A DNA stretch of 64,000 nt. Origin: Gambelia wislizenii. Taxonomy: Eukaryota; Chordata; Lepidosauria; Squamata; Crotaphytidae. Shown piece by piece: positions 1 to 12,060 of this stretch. Each line of letters starts with the position of its first letter. Position 1 is the stretch's first letter. The notes below the pieces were generated by a model. It saw nothing but the letters and a program-made list of their open reading frames with translations. It was not told where the DNA came from and did no database searches. The translations under genes and the position numbers were made by a program. The DNA lies in the NCBI GenBank assembly GCA_030847615.1, contig JAUMIR010000004.1:88123501-88187500 (forward strand), in the 5' to 3' direction.

Positions 1-1000
1 TTATATGGTTATCTAACTGGGCCTTGTTTTAACTGTATTTTTATTTGTATTCAGTTATTTTTAATTTGTGGGCTTATCCCCCCCTTTTTGCTGTTTTTAG
101 CATTATTTCTGCAAACAAAAATGTTATGAGATGTGGTAATAACCTTGTACATAATTTCCCTTCCAAAAAAAAAAAATCCAACAAAAAAATCATAAACATA
201 CCACCCACCCACCCCTTTGTGTAGTACGAGTTATAAGCAAAGTCTTAGTGGCCTGAATGAAACCCATTATAATTAATATATTTATTTTTGTCCTGCTCTT
301 TCTTCAAGTTGTTCAGTGTGACATGGCTGGGCTCCTCTGCCTTTTACAATCACAACCATACAATGGGTTAGGCAAGGAGACAGGGAATCAGCCCAATGTC
401 AACCAGCAGGTTTTGTGGCTGGGCAGCTATTTGAATTTGGCTCTTGCTAGTTGAAGTCCAGCACTTTAGTTATGACATCCTACTGCTTCTCAATAGGCCA
501 TGGGTAGCTCTTGCTGCACACTTGACATGGTTGTTTTACTCTAGCAGTTCCTTATGACAGGGCTAGTTTACACAAGCCTATTGAGTTCATCCTCCTCTAA
601 CAGGAGAGGGATACTCGGGAAACTGCCTAGCTAGTAGTAGCAAGGCTAATAGGGTCTCTCCATTAAGCCCAACTTTCAACAGTCCTTTAGGGCACCCATG
701 TAATCCTGTCTGTTCCTCTAGTTTTATAAATATATTCTACTTCCCTACCAATATCAACCAACAAGAATTTTTGTTGAGCAGCTATTTAAATCTGGCTTTC
801 TCCACCTTAAGTCCAGCACTCTAGTCATTACACCCTGGCATCCTAAGTCTTTTCTATACAGGAACAGTATTCTGAAGTTCTACAAGTGCAAAGCAGTCCA
901 GCTGCCAGCCAAATAACAATGCCATCTGATAGAAAACAGGTTTTGCTTGCATAAGGGTCCTATTCAATTCCTAGAACCTCCAGTTAAAACAATTTTAGTA
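1..1000. other. Intergenic AT-rich sequence
   Basis: No coding exon or RNA gene is recognisable. The first 75 bases (T-rich, repeated TTTTATTTGTATT-like words) resemble the 3' end of a plus-strand L2-type LINE, but too little is present to be sure. Short frames here have no recognisable homology. Confidence 0.5.
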
Positions 1001-1220
1001 CAGTGGGCCCTCCTGATCTGCAGACTCCTGATCCACAGTTTCAACTACCCACAGATTGTCACATCCCATACCTAAAATAGCAGCAATGTGCACACGGATG
1101 CACTGCCATGTCTGTGTGCATGTCACTGCCATTTAATAATATGGGTTACCACCATCTGCATTTTTTGCCACCTGCAGGGGGTCCTGGAACTGAACCACCA
1201 ATGACCTGGAGGTCACACTG
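1001..1220. mobile_element. Tigger-like MITE, degraded copy
   Basis: The element starts CAGTGGGCCCTCCTGATC and ends GACCTGGAGGTCACACTG, which are imperfect inverted repeats. A TA precedes the left end; the right flank TA has mutated to TG. The words 'GGGGGTCCTGGAACTGAACC' near the right end recur in the other copies of this family in the window. It is non-autonomous, with no transposase frame. TA target preference and CAGT-type termini are typical of Tc1/mariner (Tigger) DNA transposons. Confidence 0.7.
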
Positions 1221-2789
1221 TGGTTGATCTGACAAAATTCTCTGCCCAAGGTTCTGGGGTGCTGCTGTCAGTCACAGTGACAGTACTGAGCTAGATGGTC
1301 TGACTTTCAGTAGTAGGTACATCCATATGATAAAAATCAGATAGTAATATTTCATCAATTGTGTGAGGCATTAAACTTCAGCCAATTCAGTAAAAAAATT
1401 CTAGGTCAACCTCTTCCAACCCGTACCCTCTATTGAGTTATAATTCCCATAATTCCCTGTGTTTTATGGGGGTGATGGGAGTGATAATCCAACACAAGTG
1501 TAGGGCAACTGGAGAAAACTTCTCTTGTTTAGGCTGTTGTCTCCAGAAACTTTCTTCCCCCTGGACTTCCACTGTCCCATTCTATCATTCTCCTCCTTCC
1601 TTTAGAGTAACTTCACCACTGAATAATTCTCTCCTCCCTTTGCTTCCTTGAAACAGTAGTGCCAAAAAAGAAAGAAAGAAAGACAGGAAGGAAGAGTAGT
1701 GCCAATTCTCCTGTGCCACTTTGTGTACCCAGTACTAGTTAACTGCAGACATGTAGATTCCTATCCACTGTGGTGTTGACACTGTGGAACTACTTTCTAT
1801 AGCAGGCTGGGCTGGTATGGTTTTGAATAGCTGGTTTTTTTAAAAAATCACATAGACATGCTCTCGCTTTTGGGGGTTTTCTGCTTTAAAAAATTAATTT
1901 TTAAATGGGGGTTTATTATGATTATTTTACATTGCCTTGAGTAACTAGTGACTAGAAAGGCGATCAAATATTGCCTTCTTTAATGCCACTAGCTGGCACT
2001 AATGCATGAATAATGCTGCTCAACAGTGCTGAGATATAATGAATCCTCCCCCCATCTGTTAAGAATATTTGAAGATCAGGCAAGCTGCCTATGAAGGTTT
2101 TGAAAATGCTATCACTGTAGATATTTAAGATGGAGCTAGGCCAGCATGCAGTTACCTAAAGAATAAGTCTAAGTAGCTCAGCAAGTTAAAGAGTCTCAAT
2201 TTTATTGTTGATCAGAAAGAGGTTCTTCCCAGCCTTGCTAGATGAGACCCTTGTAACTGGATAAAGTGGGGAATGTATTTGAAGCCCATAGGCACCTTAG
2301 ATGCCCTTCCTCTATTCTGTCCTAATCTCAGAACTATCTACATGGGCAGGTACTGGATCAGCACTGTGGGCCCAGTTTACCAAGTGAAGATGAATGTGCA
2401 CAATGTTCTTTCTTCTGTCATATCCTGTGACTATCACACACTCAAAGTCCAGCTTGGCACCAATAAAAGTTCTAATGTAAAACCCCAAGAATAAGCTCAT
2501 AAATTTGGACATTGGGAAGAAGTGGCAGATGACTGGAAGTACAATCCCCCCACACACACACACACATACCAGGAAACTTTATGTGAGCTCCTCTGATGCA
2601 AGAGCTGGGTTTTCTGTACCATGTTGTTACTTTGCAAAAGGGATATTGCCTAGACTTTTACACAAAGACAGAAAATGCCAAGCTGGTTGCCACAAGGAGT
2701 AGCATGGATAGACAAAGCAAGAATGAAGCTGTGGCCCCCACGGACACCTCCCAATCTATGAGATAACAACCAGACTGAAGTTGAAGGAT
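1221..2789. other. Intergenic sequence with minor repeat scraps
   Basis: No gene recognised. 1430-1500 contains the 'TTATAATTCCCATAATTCCC' type of word found in palindromic hAT MITEs. 1662-1684 is an impure AAAG run. 1900-1965 resembles the 3' end of an L2 LINE (CCTTGAG...AAAGGCGATCAAATA). 2550-2567 is a short CA run. Confidence 0.45.
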
Positions 2790-3235
2790 AGCGGCCGGCT
2801 TGGCAATAAGGGAGAAAAGGCAATTTCATCTTTATTAGTGGAAGATTTCTCTTTTAGTAATAAGCACACTTCAAATAATTAGCGTGTTTTACGTAATAAT
2901 GAAATTATGGAAATGCAGTCCACTTATTCAAACAAGTCACCATTACCATATTTTTAAATATTAGACTTAATTAGAGTTTATCACTTCAGAGAAGTACAAG
3001 GAGTGGAGATTTCCCCCACCCTCCTTTGCGCAATTTTTTTTTCCTCATAAAGTGTTTATTAAGAGCGGGTAAGAAGGGGATAATGATGTGTTTGGAAATT
3101 AAGGCAATCAAACATTTAATGCTATGCACTCCTGTAGGCAAAAGCATTCAAATGAGTCAATTAGACATCCATTATCCAGGCACGATTAAACACGGCAGGA
3201 CGGAGGCTGTCCGCCCCAGTGCCTGTTTGTGCTGA
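2790..3235. other. Candidate conserved non-coding block
   Basis: This repeat-free AT-rich stretch holds several homeodomain-type cores (AATAATTAGC near 2874, CTTAATTAGAG near 2967, TCAATTAG near 3157) and unusually ordered non-repetitive text. No long frame or splice-bounded exon is seen. Its look is that of developmental enhancers conserved among amniotes. This is inference from composition only; no alignment was possible. Confidence 0.4.
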
Positions 3236-3469
3236 GGACTTATGCCCACTTAAAGCTGGCTAATAAAACACTAAACTTGGAAGAAGATACAAAAAAGAAA
3301 GAAAAAAAGGAAAGAGGAAGGGGATGGGGAAGGAAAAACATAAGGAAGTAGGTCACCAGGATGACAGGCAGGCCATGAGAGGAGGGACAATGATGTAGTG
3401 GTGTCTTGTGGACCACGGTTTCATAAATCACAATAATTAAGTTAACACGAAAATCAACTTCACCATCCT

Positions 3470-3915
3470 GTTAAATTATAGCATTTGCATATTAGGGCTC
3501 AAATGAAGTCTGTGGCTTGGCAGGACAAGGAGGGGGGTTGGAGAGAGAAAAAAGTAGGTTGGGAAGGGAAGGAGGGAGGAAGCTGATAAGGGATCCATTT
3601 ATTATGGTGAATAACTAATTTCAGAATTTATAGTGCTGGATTTTCGTCCCCATGCCATTTATATTACCGGAGGAAATTAAGGGGCGGGCAGGAGGCTGGC
3701 TGGACATCTTTCTGCGTTATTGCTTGTCTGCCATTTGCAAATCATTATTAATTGTGGCCCACGCACATGGTGCAGCGGGCCACAGTGCCTGGACAGACAG
3801 TGCCAGCACACATATCTCTTCATCAGGCCCCCAGCCACTGGCCCTGAGAGGCAATTACCCCTCCCTGATTGGTATCAGATAAGGAGGGAATTTTTACAAA
3901 TTAGAGAATAAATAG
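3470..3915. other. Candidate conserved non-coding block
   Basis: Non-repetitive sequence contains an octamer-like ATTTGCATATTAG (about 3483), TCATTATTAATTGTGG (about 3742) and GATTGGTATCAGATAAGG (about 3867). The short open frames overlap one another in different frames and carry no known domain. I read it as a likely regulatory block rather than an exon. Confidence 0.4.
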
Positions 3916-6900
3916 GATTTCCACACGTGGAGCAGAGAGGACTTGAGAGGCAGTAATGAAAAACGATACATCACCATCAGCTAGACAATTCTATTCATAC
4001 ACTCCTGTATTATGCTCACCACTCATAAAAATCCCACCAAATGACAGACAGACACCGACAGCATGTCGTGCAAAATCAGGCTCATTCCCCATCCTCAGAG
4101 TTTCCTCAGGCAATTCTGAGGAAACTTTTCCCTCCAAAATGGCCACAGCTAGAGACACAATAACAGAAAAAGCTAATTTCTTTACACACTGTGGTCCTTG
4201 TGCTTGTACCTTCTTGAAAGCCAAGTCTTTACATCTCAAGCCCCCGTTCCTTAATCTAAAATTCAGGGGTGGGGGCTACAAGCAAACAGTACAAGAGATC
4301 CTCATTAAACACATCTGATCTTAGCAACACTCCCCTCTGTATTATCACTTTGCCTAGTCCATGGCTAAAGCACCACTGAGCTTGGCTGGAGTTTTACTTA
4401 AGAGTTAGGAACAGTTTTCCACCAGAAAGGCCTTTAATTACCTTGCATGATCAGAGTGCAAACGATCAATATATTTTAGAGAAAGAAAATAATGTTAACC
4501 ATCAGATCGAAATTTGTATGACAATTCTTCATTATTTCATTTTTCTAATATTTTTCCTATAGTATGTGAATGGAAGTTAACTGGGTCTATTTTATTAAAT
4601 GCATTCCTTTTCTTCAACATCCCCAATGTATGCCAGACTGCATTGTCTATGCTCCTGCTTCTTACCTCTAGCACTGTGTTATTGTGATAGCAACTAAATA
4701 AATAAACAAACAAATACGTACAGTCAGTCTTCTAAGCTCTTTTAAAGCTGATATGTTGAATATATTTGGATCATTGAACAAGATGCTCATTAGGTCCTTT
4801 TAAAGGTCTCTAAAATGTCCTTCCATTTCTTGCAGTCTGAATGTTACAAATACAACCAGAAATCAAGCACCAGGTGGACATGGAACAATGCACTCTTCAC
4901 CACCACTCCTGCCCCAACTCTGTCTCAATCCTCCTAAGATTAGTTTGATTTAATTATATCATATCCCAGGACATATACATTATTTCACTTCTGCACCACA
5001 GATCAAATTTAAGTGCATAAAGCTTGGTTTTTAATGGCAGCAAAACATCAGCAGGCTTTCTGAGGCAATTTTAGTGACTTCACTGTAGTGTGACACACAC
5101 ATAAGGTTTTTCTTCTCTGAGTGAGTACCTGACTTTGTAAGGGACCACTTCCATGTCAGATAAATTCTATAATTCCAGGGCAGTTCAGAAAGCCAGAACA
5201 TGTCAGAAGATAGAGCCAAGTATCACTCAACTCCCTTTACAAGCACCCCAGATTCTCTGCCTGCTCAGAGCAATCCAGTTGCCCAGTACCCATGCCATTC
5301 CAAAATTATCAATATCAACCCCCAGGACCTTTTACTTTGTGAAATGGTCTTGGATAGTTATACGATCAGGCCTGGTTAGAATTAAATAGAAATTACCATG
5401 AGTTGTTTTGAAATGTCTTCACACCCATGTATCTGTTCTGGTGTCTAGGCCCTACATAGAACAAACAATTAAGTATTTCCACCCACACAGGAATATGACA
5501 CATGATCCCCAGCAATGCTAACTCTAGAACAGTTTTCTTACTTAATCTTTTTTGAGTCACAGACACTTTTGAGATTCTGATAAAAGCTAAAGACAGGAAG
5601 GATGATGAAAATTTGATATTTTTTGGCCGGGGGGCTGGTTCATTGATGCCTGGGGTAGCATTCTGATGGTGACATAGGTATACACCTATCTCTTTTTTTT
5701 CTTCTTTTGAATGAGGGGGACACAGTTTGGATGAAGATGTGGGTGCTCTGGGTTCTCAAGAAAAGGAAACAAAAAGTGTACTCCATCTGTGAGGATGCTC
5801 TTGTTTATTCCCTCCTCTGAGTGGAGATCAGTTGCTTCTTCATTTTCTGAATTGTCTCTACAAACCCCACCAGTGATCTGCACCTGTAGGGGCCACTCTC
5901 AGGGCTTGACAGCTGGCAGAGTGGCAGGACAACACTGGACTGCATGTGCGGAGCTTTACACTCTGCCTACCTGATGTAGGACCTCACCCCATGACTCCTA
6001 GGAAGCACAAGCCAAGGGCCCCTATTCTAGATGCTGAGAATCATAGAGATCATGTATACTCAAGAACATCCTTTTGTTCCACAGCGCTCCTCTGCTGTGG
6101 AGAGAAGGGAACAGGATGTGGTTTAGGCTAAGTTGTATCTTATTTCCAGCACTTCTTAATTAGCCTTGCACTATGGCATGCCTGTCACTAAACAGTCCTT
6201 ACTCAGACCTACTAAAGACTGATCCACATATGGTTGTACTGATTCACAGCATTTAATTAGCTCCATATTTCTATCTACGGTAACACTCCTGGTCTTAAAT
6301 AGTTTCGTTTAGAGTGGAATTGTAGGGCAAAATTGACAACAAGCTGACACTGTTTAGGCAATTAAGTAATCATATGAAAAGCTTTTGAAAAGAAGAGGTA
6401 CTTTAGAATGTGGTCCCGTGCTGTATTCTCAACCCAGACCAGGGTCTCTGGGCTTGCTCTCTGAACCAGAAGAGAAACTTCCACTAGCACAAATCAGCTT
6501 TTTCCTTCTAGTTCAAACACCAGACACAGAATCCCCACTCCCCACCCAGACTGGAACTAGAACATGGGGAAAAGAAATAACGCTCCCCACTCCCACAACA
6601 TGGTCCTGATCAGAACTGTTCTTCTCCCCAAACTTGCAATTTACACTTTACAAAAATCTATTAATGCAATTGGTAATTATGTGACTAGTGTGATGCTTAG
6701 TTTAGCAAAGCCACACTGTAGCAATCAGTGAAAAGTGACTGCCCAGGAGCTGGTGTTTTGCATCTTAATGGTACCTCTTGGTAGTAGGACTTGATTGACA
6801 TAGACTGCTTTGCAACCATTCCCACCCTCCACATCCACGTACACAGAAGCACAGTGTTTAAAAAAGGGTGTAACTAGCATCATATTACGACCCCTTTCCT

Positions 6901-8462
6901 TTTGTGTTTGTACAGAAAGAATATTAAAAGAAGTGGATATCTGCAGGTTGCAAAGTACTATTAAAAGGTTTGGTCAGTATATCCCCCACACACACTATTG
7001 GAATCCCAAGTCTGTATGCAAATCCCATATTTTGTCAGTTCCATGTTAAAGATTAGAACTTGGGGGAAATGGAAGCTGTGGCAAGACACACCCATACTTC
7101 TGAGCAAGCCCTGTTCATTTCTGAGAAGCTCACACAGGAGGTGCTTGGACAGGCATATGGTGCCATTGGTTTCTGGAACAAAGCTCATATATATAGCTAC
7201 CTAGACAGCAAACAAAATTGTATTCAGATTGGCATAAAGTATTATTTTTAAAAAGCTATTCTCATAATTCTCTCTCTTCTCTGAATTTATTGCTCATTTT
7301 GCCCTGGTTGGTGTTCCTGAAGCACTTGTTCACACAGACAATAGGCAGGAAGTGTAAGGGTCAGGGGTGAAACAGAAGCCAATACTCATATACTGAAACA
7401 GTCTCCATCCCTCACTGCTCCAGATCAACCAACCAGGTGTTTGACTGTCTCAGCAATGGGGATGGATTGCCATTTCCGGCACAGAAGCTGTTCTACACAG
7501 TTAGAAATGTGCAAGGGAGTGCAGTGATTATCAGGAGGTGGAGGAGAGAACCTTGGGCACATCAGCACTATGGAAAACCAGCCATGCAGATACTGCTTTG
7601 AGCTCTGCTATGTGAAAGATGGCAACTTGAGAAGAATTACAAGTATTTGTATATATCTAGTGACAGGGAAAGTGTGAGGACTACTAGCACCAACCAACCA
7701 TGCACATTTCCTTTTGTACAACAAAATCCCACCCATGAAGATGTGGGAGCAATTCTGGTTCCCATTTCTAGATTTTCCATAGATCTACCTATACACTTAC
7801 ATGCAAGAATATGCTCTCTGGACTACTTCCCTGTTAGTACTATGGTAAGACTAACATAGAGTACTGAGGAAATGCAGGGCTTTATTTTGACAGTATCATT
7901 CTATGTGAGGCTAGAAACTACAATCCAGTTGCTGACATTATTAGGAGAGTAACACTGTCTGGGATATACAGTAGCTTTGTATGTATGCCTGAGGGTATCA
8001 CCGAGGGCTGTGTTGCACTTCTCTCTGGAAGAAACTGCTAAAGCGATGCTGTTTCTGGTACACAGCCATATATTCTCTGGGGGAAGGTCAGACCTCTGCT
8101 TGCTGTAAAGGAGTCATGTCTTAGCACTTATCCGCACAATATTTATGGCAAGTTTATGCCTGGCTGTTAAAGTCAGCGGTAGTTACTGCTGATAAAGACA
8201 GGGCTCTGCTCCCGGGAACTTTCTGCCCTTGTTGAACTGCTCTTGGCTGCTCCTGCTGAGAGCCTCACATAGATTTTCTTTCTGAGCAATTTCAATGCTC
8301 CCTGCAGGAAGCCACCAGGTCACCCCCCAACCTGCAAGTTCTGAAGTATAACTGGGTTCCACAGTCCTATGCATAGATTGTTACAGGTAGGGGCCAGCTT
8401 TTCCTGTCTATGTTTGCACAAGACTAGGTGTATTAGGGACCATAGCCAGGCCGCTCAGGGAC

Positions 8463-8464
<2 letters not shown>
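3916..8464. other. Long intergenic stretch, no gene seen
   Basis: About 4.5 kb without recognisable exons, RNA genes or well-preserved transposons. Short frames, including one of 120 codons at 3956-4318, have no recognisable motif. A short AAAT/AAAC run lies near 4695. Some of it is probably decayed repeat beyond visual recognition. Confidence 0.5.

Positions 8465-8512
<48 letters not shown>
8465..8512. repeat. (TA)n microsatellite
   Basis: An uninterrupted TA dinucleotide run of roughly 24 units is followed by ATTACTATATATATAGTAAT, itself a perfect palindrome, so the region could form a cruciform. Confidence 0.95.
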
Positions 8513-8514
<2 letters not shown>

Positions 8515-8685
8515 CTATATATATAGTAATTTTTTAAAAAAATAGTCCCTCATTTATCTCCACTATCACCCTGCTGTCTCTTGTGGATATCCTGTGCTTC
8601 ATGGGGAACCTGTCATTTTTGTACAAATGTCCTCCACAAATGGCATAGGAAAGGAGAGAACACAGAGATTTGCTGCATGCTGACA

Positions 8686-8800
8686 TTTATCTATTTATTT
8701 ACAGACCGTCTTTCCTCATAAAAAATAACAAGGCGATTTACAAGATGAAACCAATACAATAAAAACCAGCAATAAAATGTATAACCAATGTATCTTGAGT
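8686..8800 (-). mobile_element. L2-type LINE 3' end (fragment)
   Basis: TTATCTATTTATTTACAGACC, then 'GGCGATTTACAAGATGAAACC' and AATAAAAACC-rich sequence. This is the minus-strand layout of the 3' tail of the L2-like LINEs seen elsewhere in the window (TTTA repeats, then a 'GCGxTTTACAA' block). No coding part is attached. Confidence 0.55.
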
Positions 8801-8869
8801 TCACTACAGCTGATACCTAGATAAAGAGGGGGTGCCTTCCTGAAGTCTTGCTGAGGGTAAGGCCTGAAC

Positions 8870-8931
8870 ATCACCATCATCACCATCACCACCTACCACC
8901 ACCACCACCACCACCACAACAACAAGAGCAA
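8870..8931. repeat. (CAC/CAT)n trinucleotide repeat
   Basis: Runs of CATCATCACCATCACCACC and ACCACCACC pass into ACAACAACAAG. The His/Val homopolymers in frames across it come from the repeat and are not genuine protein. Confidence 0.9.
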
Positions 8932-9147
8932 CAATGTTTATTTGTAATACCTTTTCCACCAAAGGACAGAACATCAAACATATACAATCAGAAGGCTCAT
9001 CGATAAGGGAAGAAATAATGCACATACCTGTGCATTATAAGCAATTCGTAGCAGCATTCCTTTGTCTCCACAGCTTTTTGGCAAAAACAATAGTATGCAA
9101 AGCTCTCCTCTGTGGTGTCCACATGGCTGTGAATTTGTTTCGCACAA

Positions 9148-9572
9148 GGGGAGGGGGGAGGAAGGCGAAGTGGACCCAGCAGCGCAGCACCCAGAGATGA
9201 CGAGGTGGGCAGCCACTGTGGGGAAGAAGAAGAGAGCTGCCTGTCCTTTATGTATCGCAGCGGTGTCAGCGGCATCAGATTCTGGCTGCAAAGGGATGGT
9301 AGGAGCCTCAGCCAACCGCTCAGAGAAGGAAGAGGAGGACCGTTCTTCACCACTCGGGTAGAAGGTGAGATGAAGTGATGAAGAATTCCCCCTTCCTTCT
9401 CTGAGCAACTGGCCAAGGCTCCTACTCTCCCTTTGCAGCCAGAATCGGAAGCCGCTGCCTGGATGGGTGAAGGACGAATGGCTCTCTTCCTCTTCCTTGT
9501 GGTGACTGCCCTCCTAGTCCTCTCCGGGCACTGTGCTGCCAGGTTCCCTTCAGCTTCCTGCCCCCCCCCCAC
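9148..9572. repeat. Near-complete palindrome, arms of about 210 bp
   Basis: The left arm (about 9148-9362) is read back as its reverse complement by the right arm (about 9370-9570). For example, AGATTCTGGCTGCAAAGGGA pairs with CCCTTTGCAGCCAGAATC, and GTTCTTCACCACT pairs with AGTGATGAAGAAT beside the centre. Pairing is imperfect, with scattered mismatches, but runs almost to the centre near 9366. Frames of 99-199 codons on both strands come from this symmetry and GC content and have no known domain. It looks like a foldback-type non-autonomous transposon. It abuts the DIRS element but is absent from that element's internal complementary region, so it is probably separate. Confidence 0.75.
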
Positions 9573-9627
9573 AAAACGGAACATTGGACTTACCATGAAG
9601 GTTCTTTTTCAGCAGTAGTGGGGAGGG

Positions 9628-9731
9628 AATCCTTGACTCTGGTTGGCTCCTCCCAAACTGCTTGACAGGCAGGGCCAATTAACCAATTAAATAATACCGC
9701 CCACCACTTCAAGGAGGAGAGCAGCCCAACC
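9628..9731 (+). repeat. DIRS left inverted terminal repeat
   Basis: GGGAATCCTTGACTCTGG through GCAGCCCAACC reads as the reverse complement of 12679-12790. Shared blocks include TTGACAGGCAGG, CCAATTAACCAATTAAATAA and AGGAGGAGAGCAGCCCAACC. The right copy is a few bases longer because of small indels. Confidence 0.9.
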
Positions 9732-9802
9732 GCTCCAGTGATGGAAAGGGGAACTCCAGTGAAAAAACATCAAACAATAAAACAGAACGTAACAACTGAA
9801 GG

Positions 9803-9902
9803 GGGGAGGATTCCCTCCCCACTACTGCTGAAAAGGAACCTTCACAGTAAGTCCAATGTTCCGTTTTCCAGCAGAGTGGGGAGGGACTCCTTGTCTCTGG
9901 GA
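9803..9902. repeat. DIRS internal complementary region (ICR)
   Basis: 9803-9870 is the inverted copy of the extreme left end (9573-9640; shared words AACATTGGACTTAC and CAGCAGTAGTGGGGAGGGA). 9871-9902 is the inverted copy of the extreme right end (CCAGCAGAGTGGGGAGG against CCTCCCCACTCTGCTGG at 12784-12800). The two copies join at the short TTTT/AAAA that both ends share. Such an end-to-end junction is the signature DIRS elements use to complete a circular intermediate, and it fixes the boundaries at about 9573 and 12800-12804. Confidence 0.88.
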
Positions 9903-9942
9903 CCTACAAAAGTGGTCTCCAGAAGGGACGGGCAGACCATAA

Positions 9943-10873
9943 TCAGTGTTTCACCACCAACTGAAGAACACTTCTTCTGAAGGACACCTCAGCAGAGGCG
10001 AACATATCGATCCTGCAGTGTCTCAGAAAAGAAAACAGCGAAGCCCAAGTGGCTGCATGACAGATGTCCAAAAGGGACGCTGATGTGGAAAAAGCCGCAG
10101 AAGTGGCTTCACTCCTGGTAGAATGCGCCAAGATCCCTCCAGGAACAGGTAAAGCACTATGCGTGTACACCAACTGAATACACAGATGAAACCACCTAGA
10201 AAGAGAAGAGGAAACCTTATGTCCCTTGGAAGCCTCCGAGAAGAACACAAATGGTCTGACTTTCAGAAATCCTTAGTCTGCTCCAAACAGAACTTTAATG
10301 CATGGTGCACATCTAAACTACGCAACTCTTTCCCCAAAGGAGAAGTTGGCTGAGGGCAAAAAGACGGCAAGAGCAACTCCTGCGTCCTATGAAACAAAGA
10401 GTTCACCTTGGGAACAAAGGAAGGATCCAATCTAAGAGTTACAGAGTCCTTGAGGAAAATGCAAAGTTCTTTCCTAACTGACAAAGCCCCTAATTCTGAG
10501 ACCCTCCAAGCTGAAGTATTGGCAATCAAGAAAAGAACCTTAAAGGTAAGGGACTTTAAATCAACTGTCCTCAAAGCTTCAAACAGAGGCAAAACAAGTG
10601 CCCACAATACAATATTGAGGTCATATGAGGGGACCTGATGCACCACCGGAGGCTTTAACTGAAAAACCCTTTAAGAAAACTCCGCACATGTGGATGAGAC
10701 ACCAAAGCACCCTTAACATTAAGGTGGATCCCAATGTGGACACGTGTCTCCTCAAAGTACTGGCGGCCAAACCTTTGTTGAGACCCGCTTCCAAGAAGGC
10801 TAACACTGAACCCACCAAGGCCCTCTGTGGTCAAAACCCTTTTCTCTGACACCATCAACAGAAGGCCCACCAA
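9943..10873 (-). pseudogene. DIRS tyrosine recombinase, broken
   Basis: Read on the minus strand in three overlapping frames (10621-10873, 10263-10646, 9943-10248). The N-terminal part has VLAFLEAGLNKGLAASTLR. The catalytic domain has TSAWRVSELGALS, where the Arg before VSEL fits the first catalytic Arg, then AHSTRSEATS with the His-x-x-Arg pair, then FLRHCRIDM. In DIRS recombinases this last motif usually carries the Tyr nucleophile after His. Here the codon at 10015-10017 reads TGC (Cys). At least two frameshifts separate the pieces. The product would have catalysed circle integration; this copy cannot make it. Confidence 0.82.
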
Positions 10874-10952
10874 GTGGACTTGTACAACCTAATGGTAGAA
10901 GGATGTCATGCAGCTAGAATAGTCTGCACAACCTCCTCTCCGTATCTCTTTG

Positions 10953-12050
10953 CTAACAGTCTCTTCTGTTCAACCTCCAGGCGTGGAGTTGTAACCAGCC
11001 TGGGCCTGGGTGCAACACTCCATTTTTATGAAGAAGGTCCATCCAGTGAGGAAGAGGCCAATCCTCTCCCACCTGCAGATTGACTATGTTGGGGGACCAA
11101 GGTCTGCAGGGCCACCATGGAGCTACAAGAATGATCTCTGCCCTTTCCAACCTGATCTTGGGAAGTACCCTGGAAAGGAGTACTAAAGGAGGAAAAGCAT
11201 AGCACAACACCCTTGGCCAAGTTATTGTAAGAGCATTGTAAGCCAATGCAGCAGGTGTCCAAAACCTGGACCCAAACTGAGGAAGCTTGTTCTCCTGAGA
11301 TGCGAACAGGTCCAGCCAAGGCTGATTGAACCACTGCACTATCATGTGAAACACAAGGGACTTCAAGCCCCACTCACCCTGATCCACAGTCTGTCTGGCT
11401 CAGCCAATTGGGCTGAGAATTCAGGGAACCCTGCAGATATTCTGCCCATATTGATAACAGGTGTAACTCCCCCCACGAAAGAAGCCACATCGTCTCCAAC
11501 ATAAGCGACCGGGACCAGGTCCCCCCCATCTGTTTATATGGGCCTTCATCAAGTATGTGATGACCCTGTACCAAATAACAGAATTGAAGGAGTTCCAGCC
11601 AAACCGCTCGCAACTCCAACCGATTGATACTGTGAGTGGCCTTGTCTGAGGACCACAAGCCCTGGGCCATCTGACCCCCTCAATGAGCTCCCCACCTCCT
11701 CAAACTGGTGTCCATGGTAACCAAGATCCTTCTGGGATCCCGAATGGGCAACCCCTCCATAATGACCTCTGTCACCCACCAAGAAAGAGACTGCCTCACT
11801 CTTGGGAAAACCTTCAGGCAAACCCTGGACTTCACAGCAATCCGATCCTGAAAGGGGAGAAGGAACCACTGTAACACCCGGAGGTGAAACCTGGCCCAGT
11901 GTACCGAATCGATGTAGGCTGCCATAGGACCCAATAGTCTGGCCAACCTCAACAGAAGAGAGAACTTCTGAGCTAAGACCTGGCGAAACCAGTTCTTGGA
12001 GTTTCCTCCTCCTGTCCTCTGGGAGAAAAACCCTGTAAAGTTGAGTATTT
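10953..12050 (-). pseudogene. DIRS RT thumb and RNase H relic
   Basis: From high to low coordinates: VFLPEDRRRKLQEL near 12010, then GPMAAYIDSVHWARFHLR, SLSWWVTEV and LVTMDTSLRRWGAH (11680-11952), the RT tail passing into RNase H. Next come SINRLELRAVWLELLQF and IWAEYLQGSLN (11374-11670). Last is the domain after RNase H with WLDLFASQENKLPQF and IILVAPWWPCRPW (10953-11387). All are familiar DIRS pol blocks. The RT palm with its catalytic aspartates is absent because coding sequence stops abruptly near 12060. Frames shift between blocks. Confidence 0.82.
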
Positions 12051-12060
12051 ATTAGAGCTC

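Noticed and set aside
3956..4318. 120-codon plus-strand frame as a possible host exon
   Set aside because: No domain, no convincing splice sites, and a similar-length frame on the opposite strand.
8997..9596. 199-codon minus-strand frame and its 144- and 99-codon partners
   Set aside because: They span the palindrome, where both strands carry similar sequence, and show no recognisable motif.
10023..10250. 75-codon minus-strand frame overlapping the DIRS recombinase
   Set aside because: Out-of-frame shadow; the recombinase motifs are in the overlapping 9943-10248 frame.
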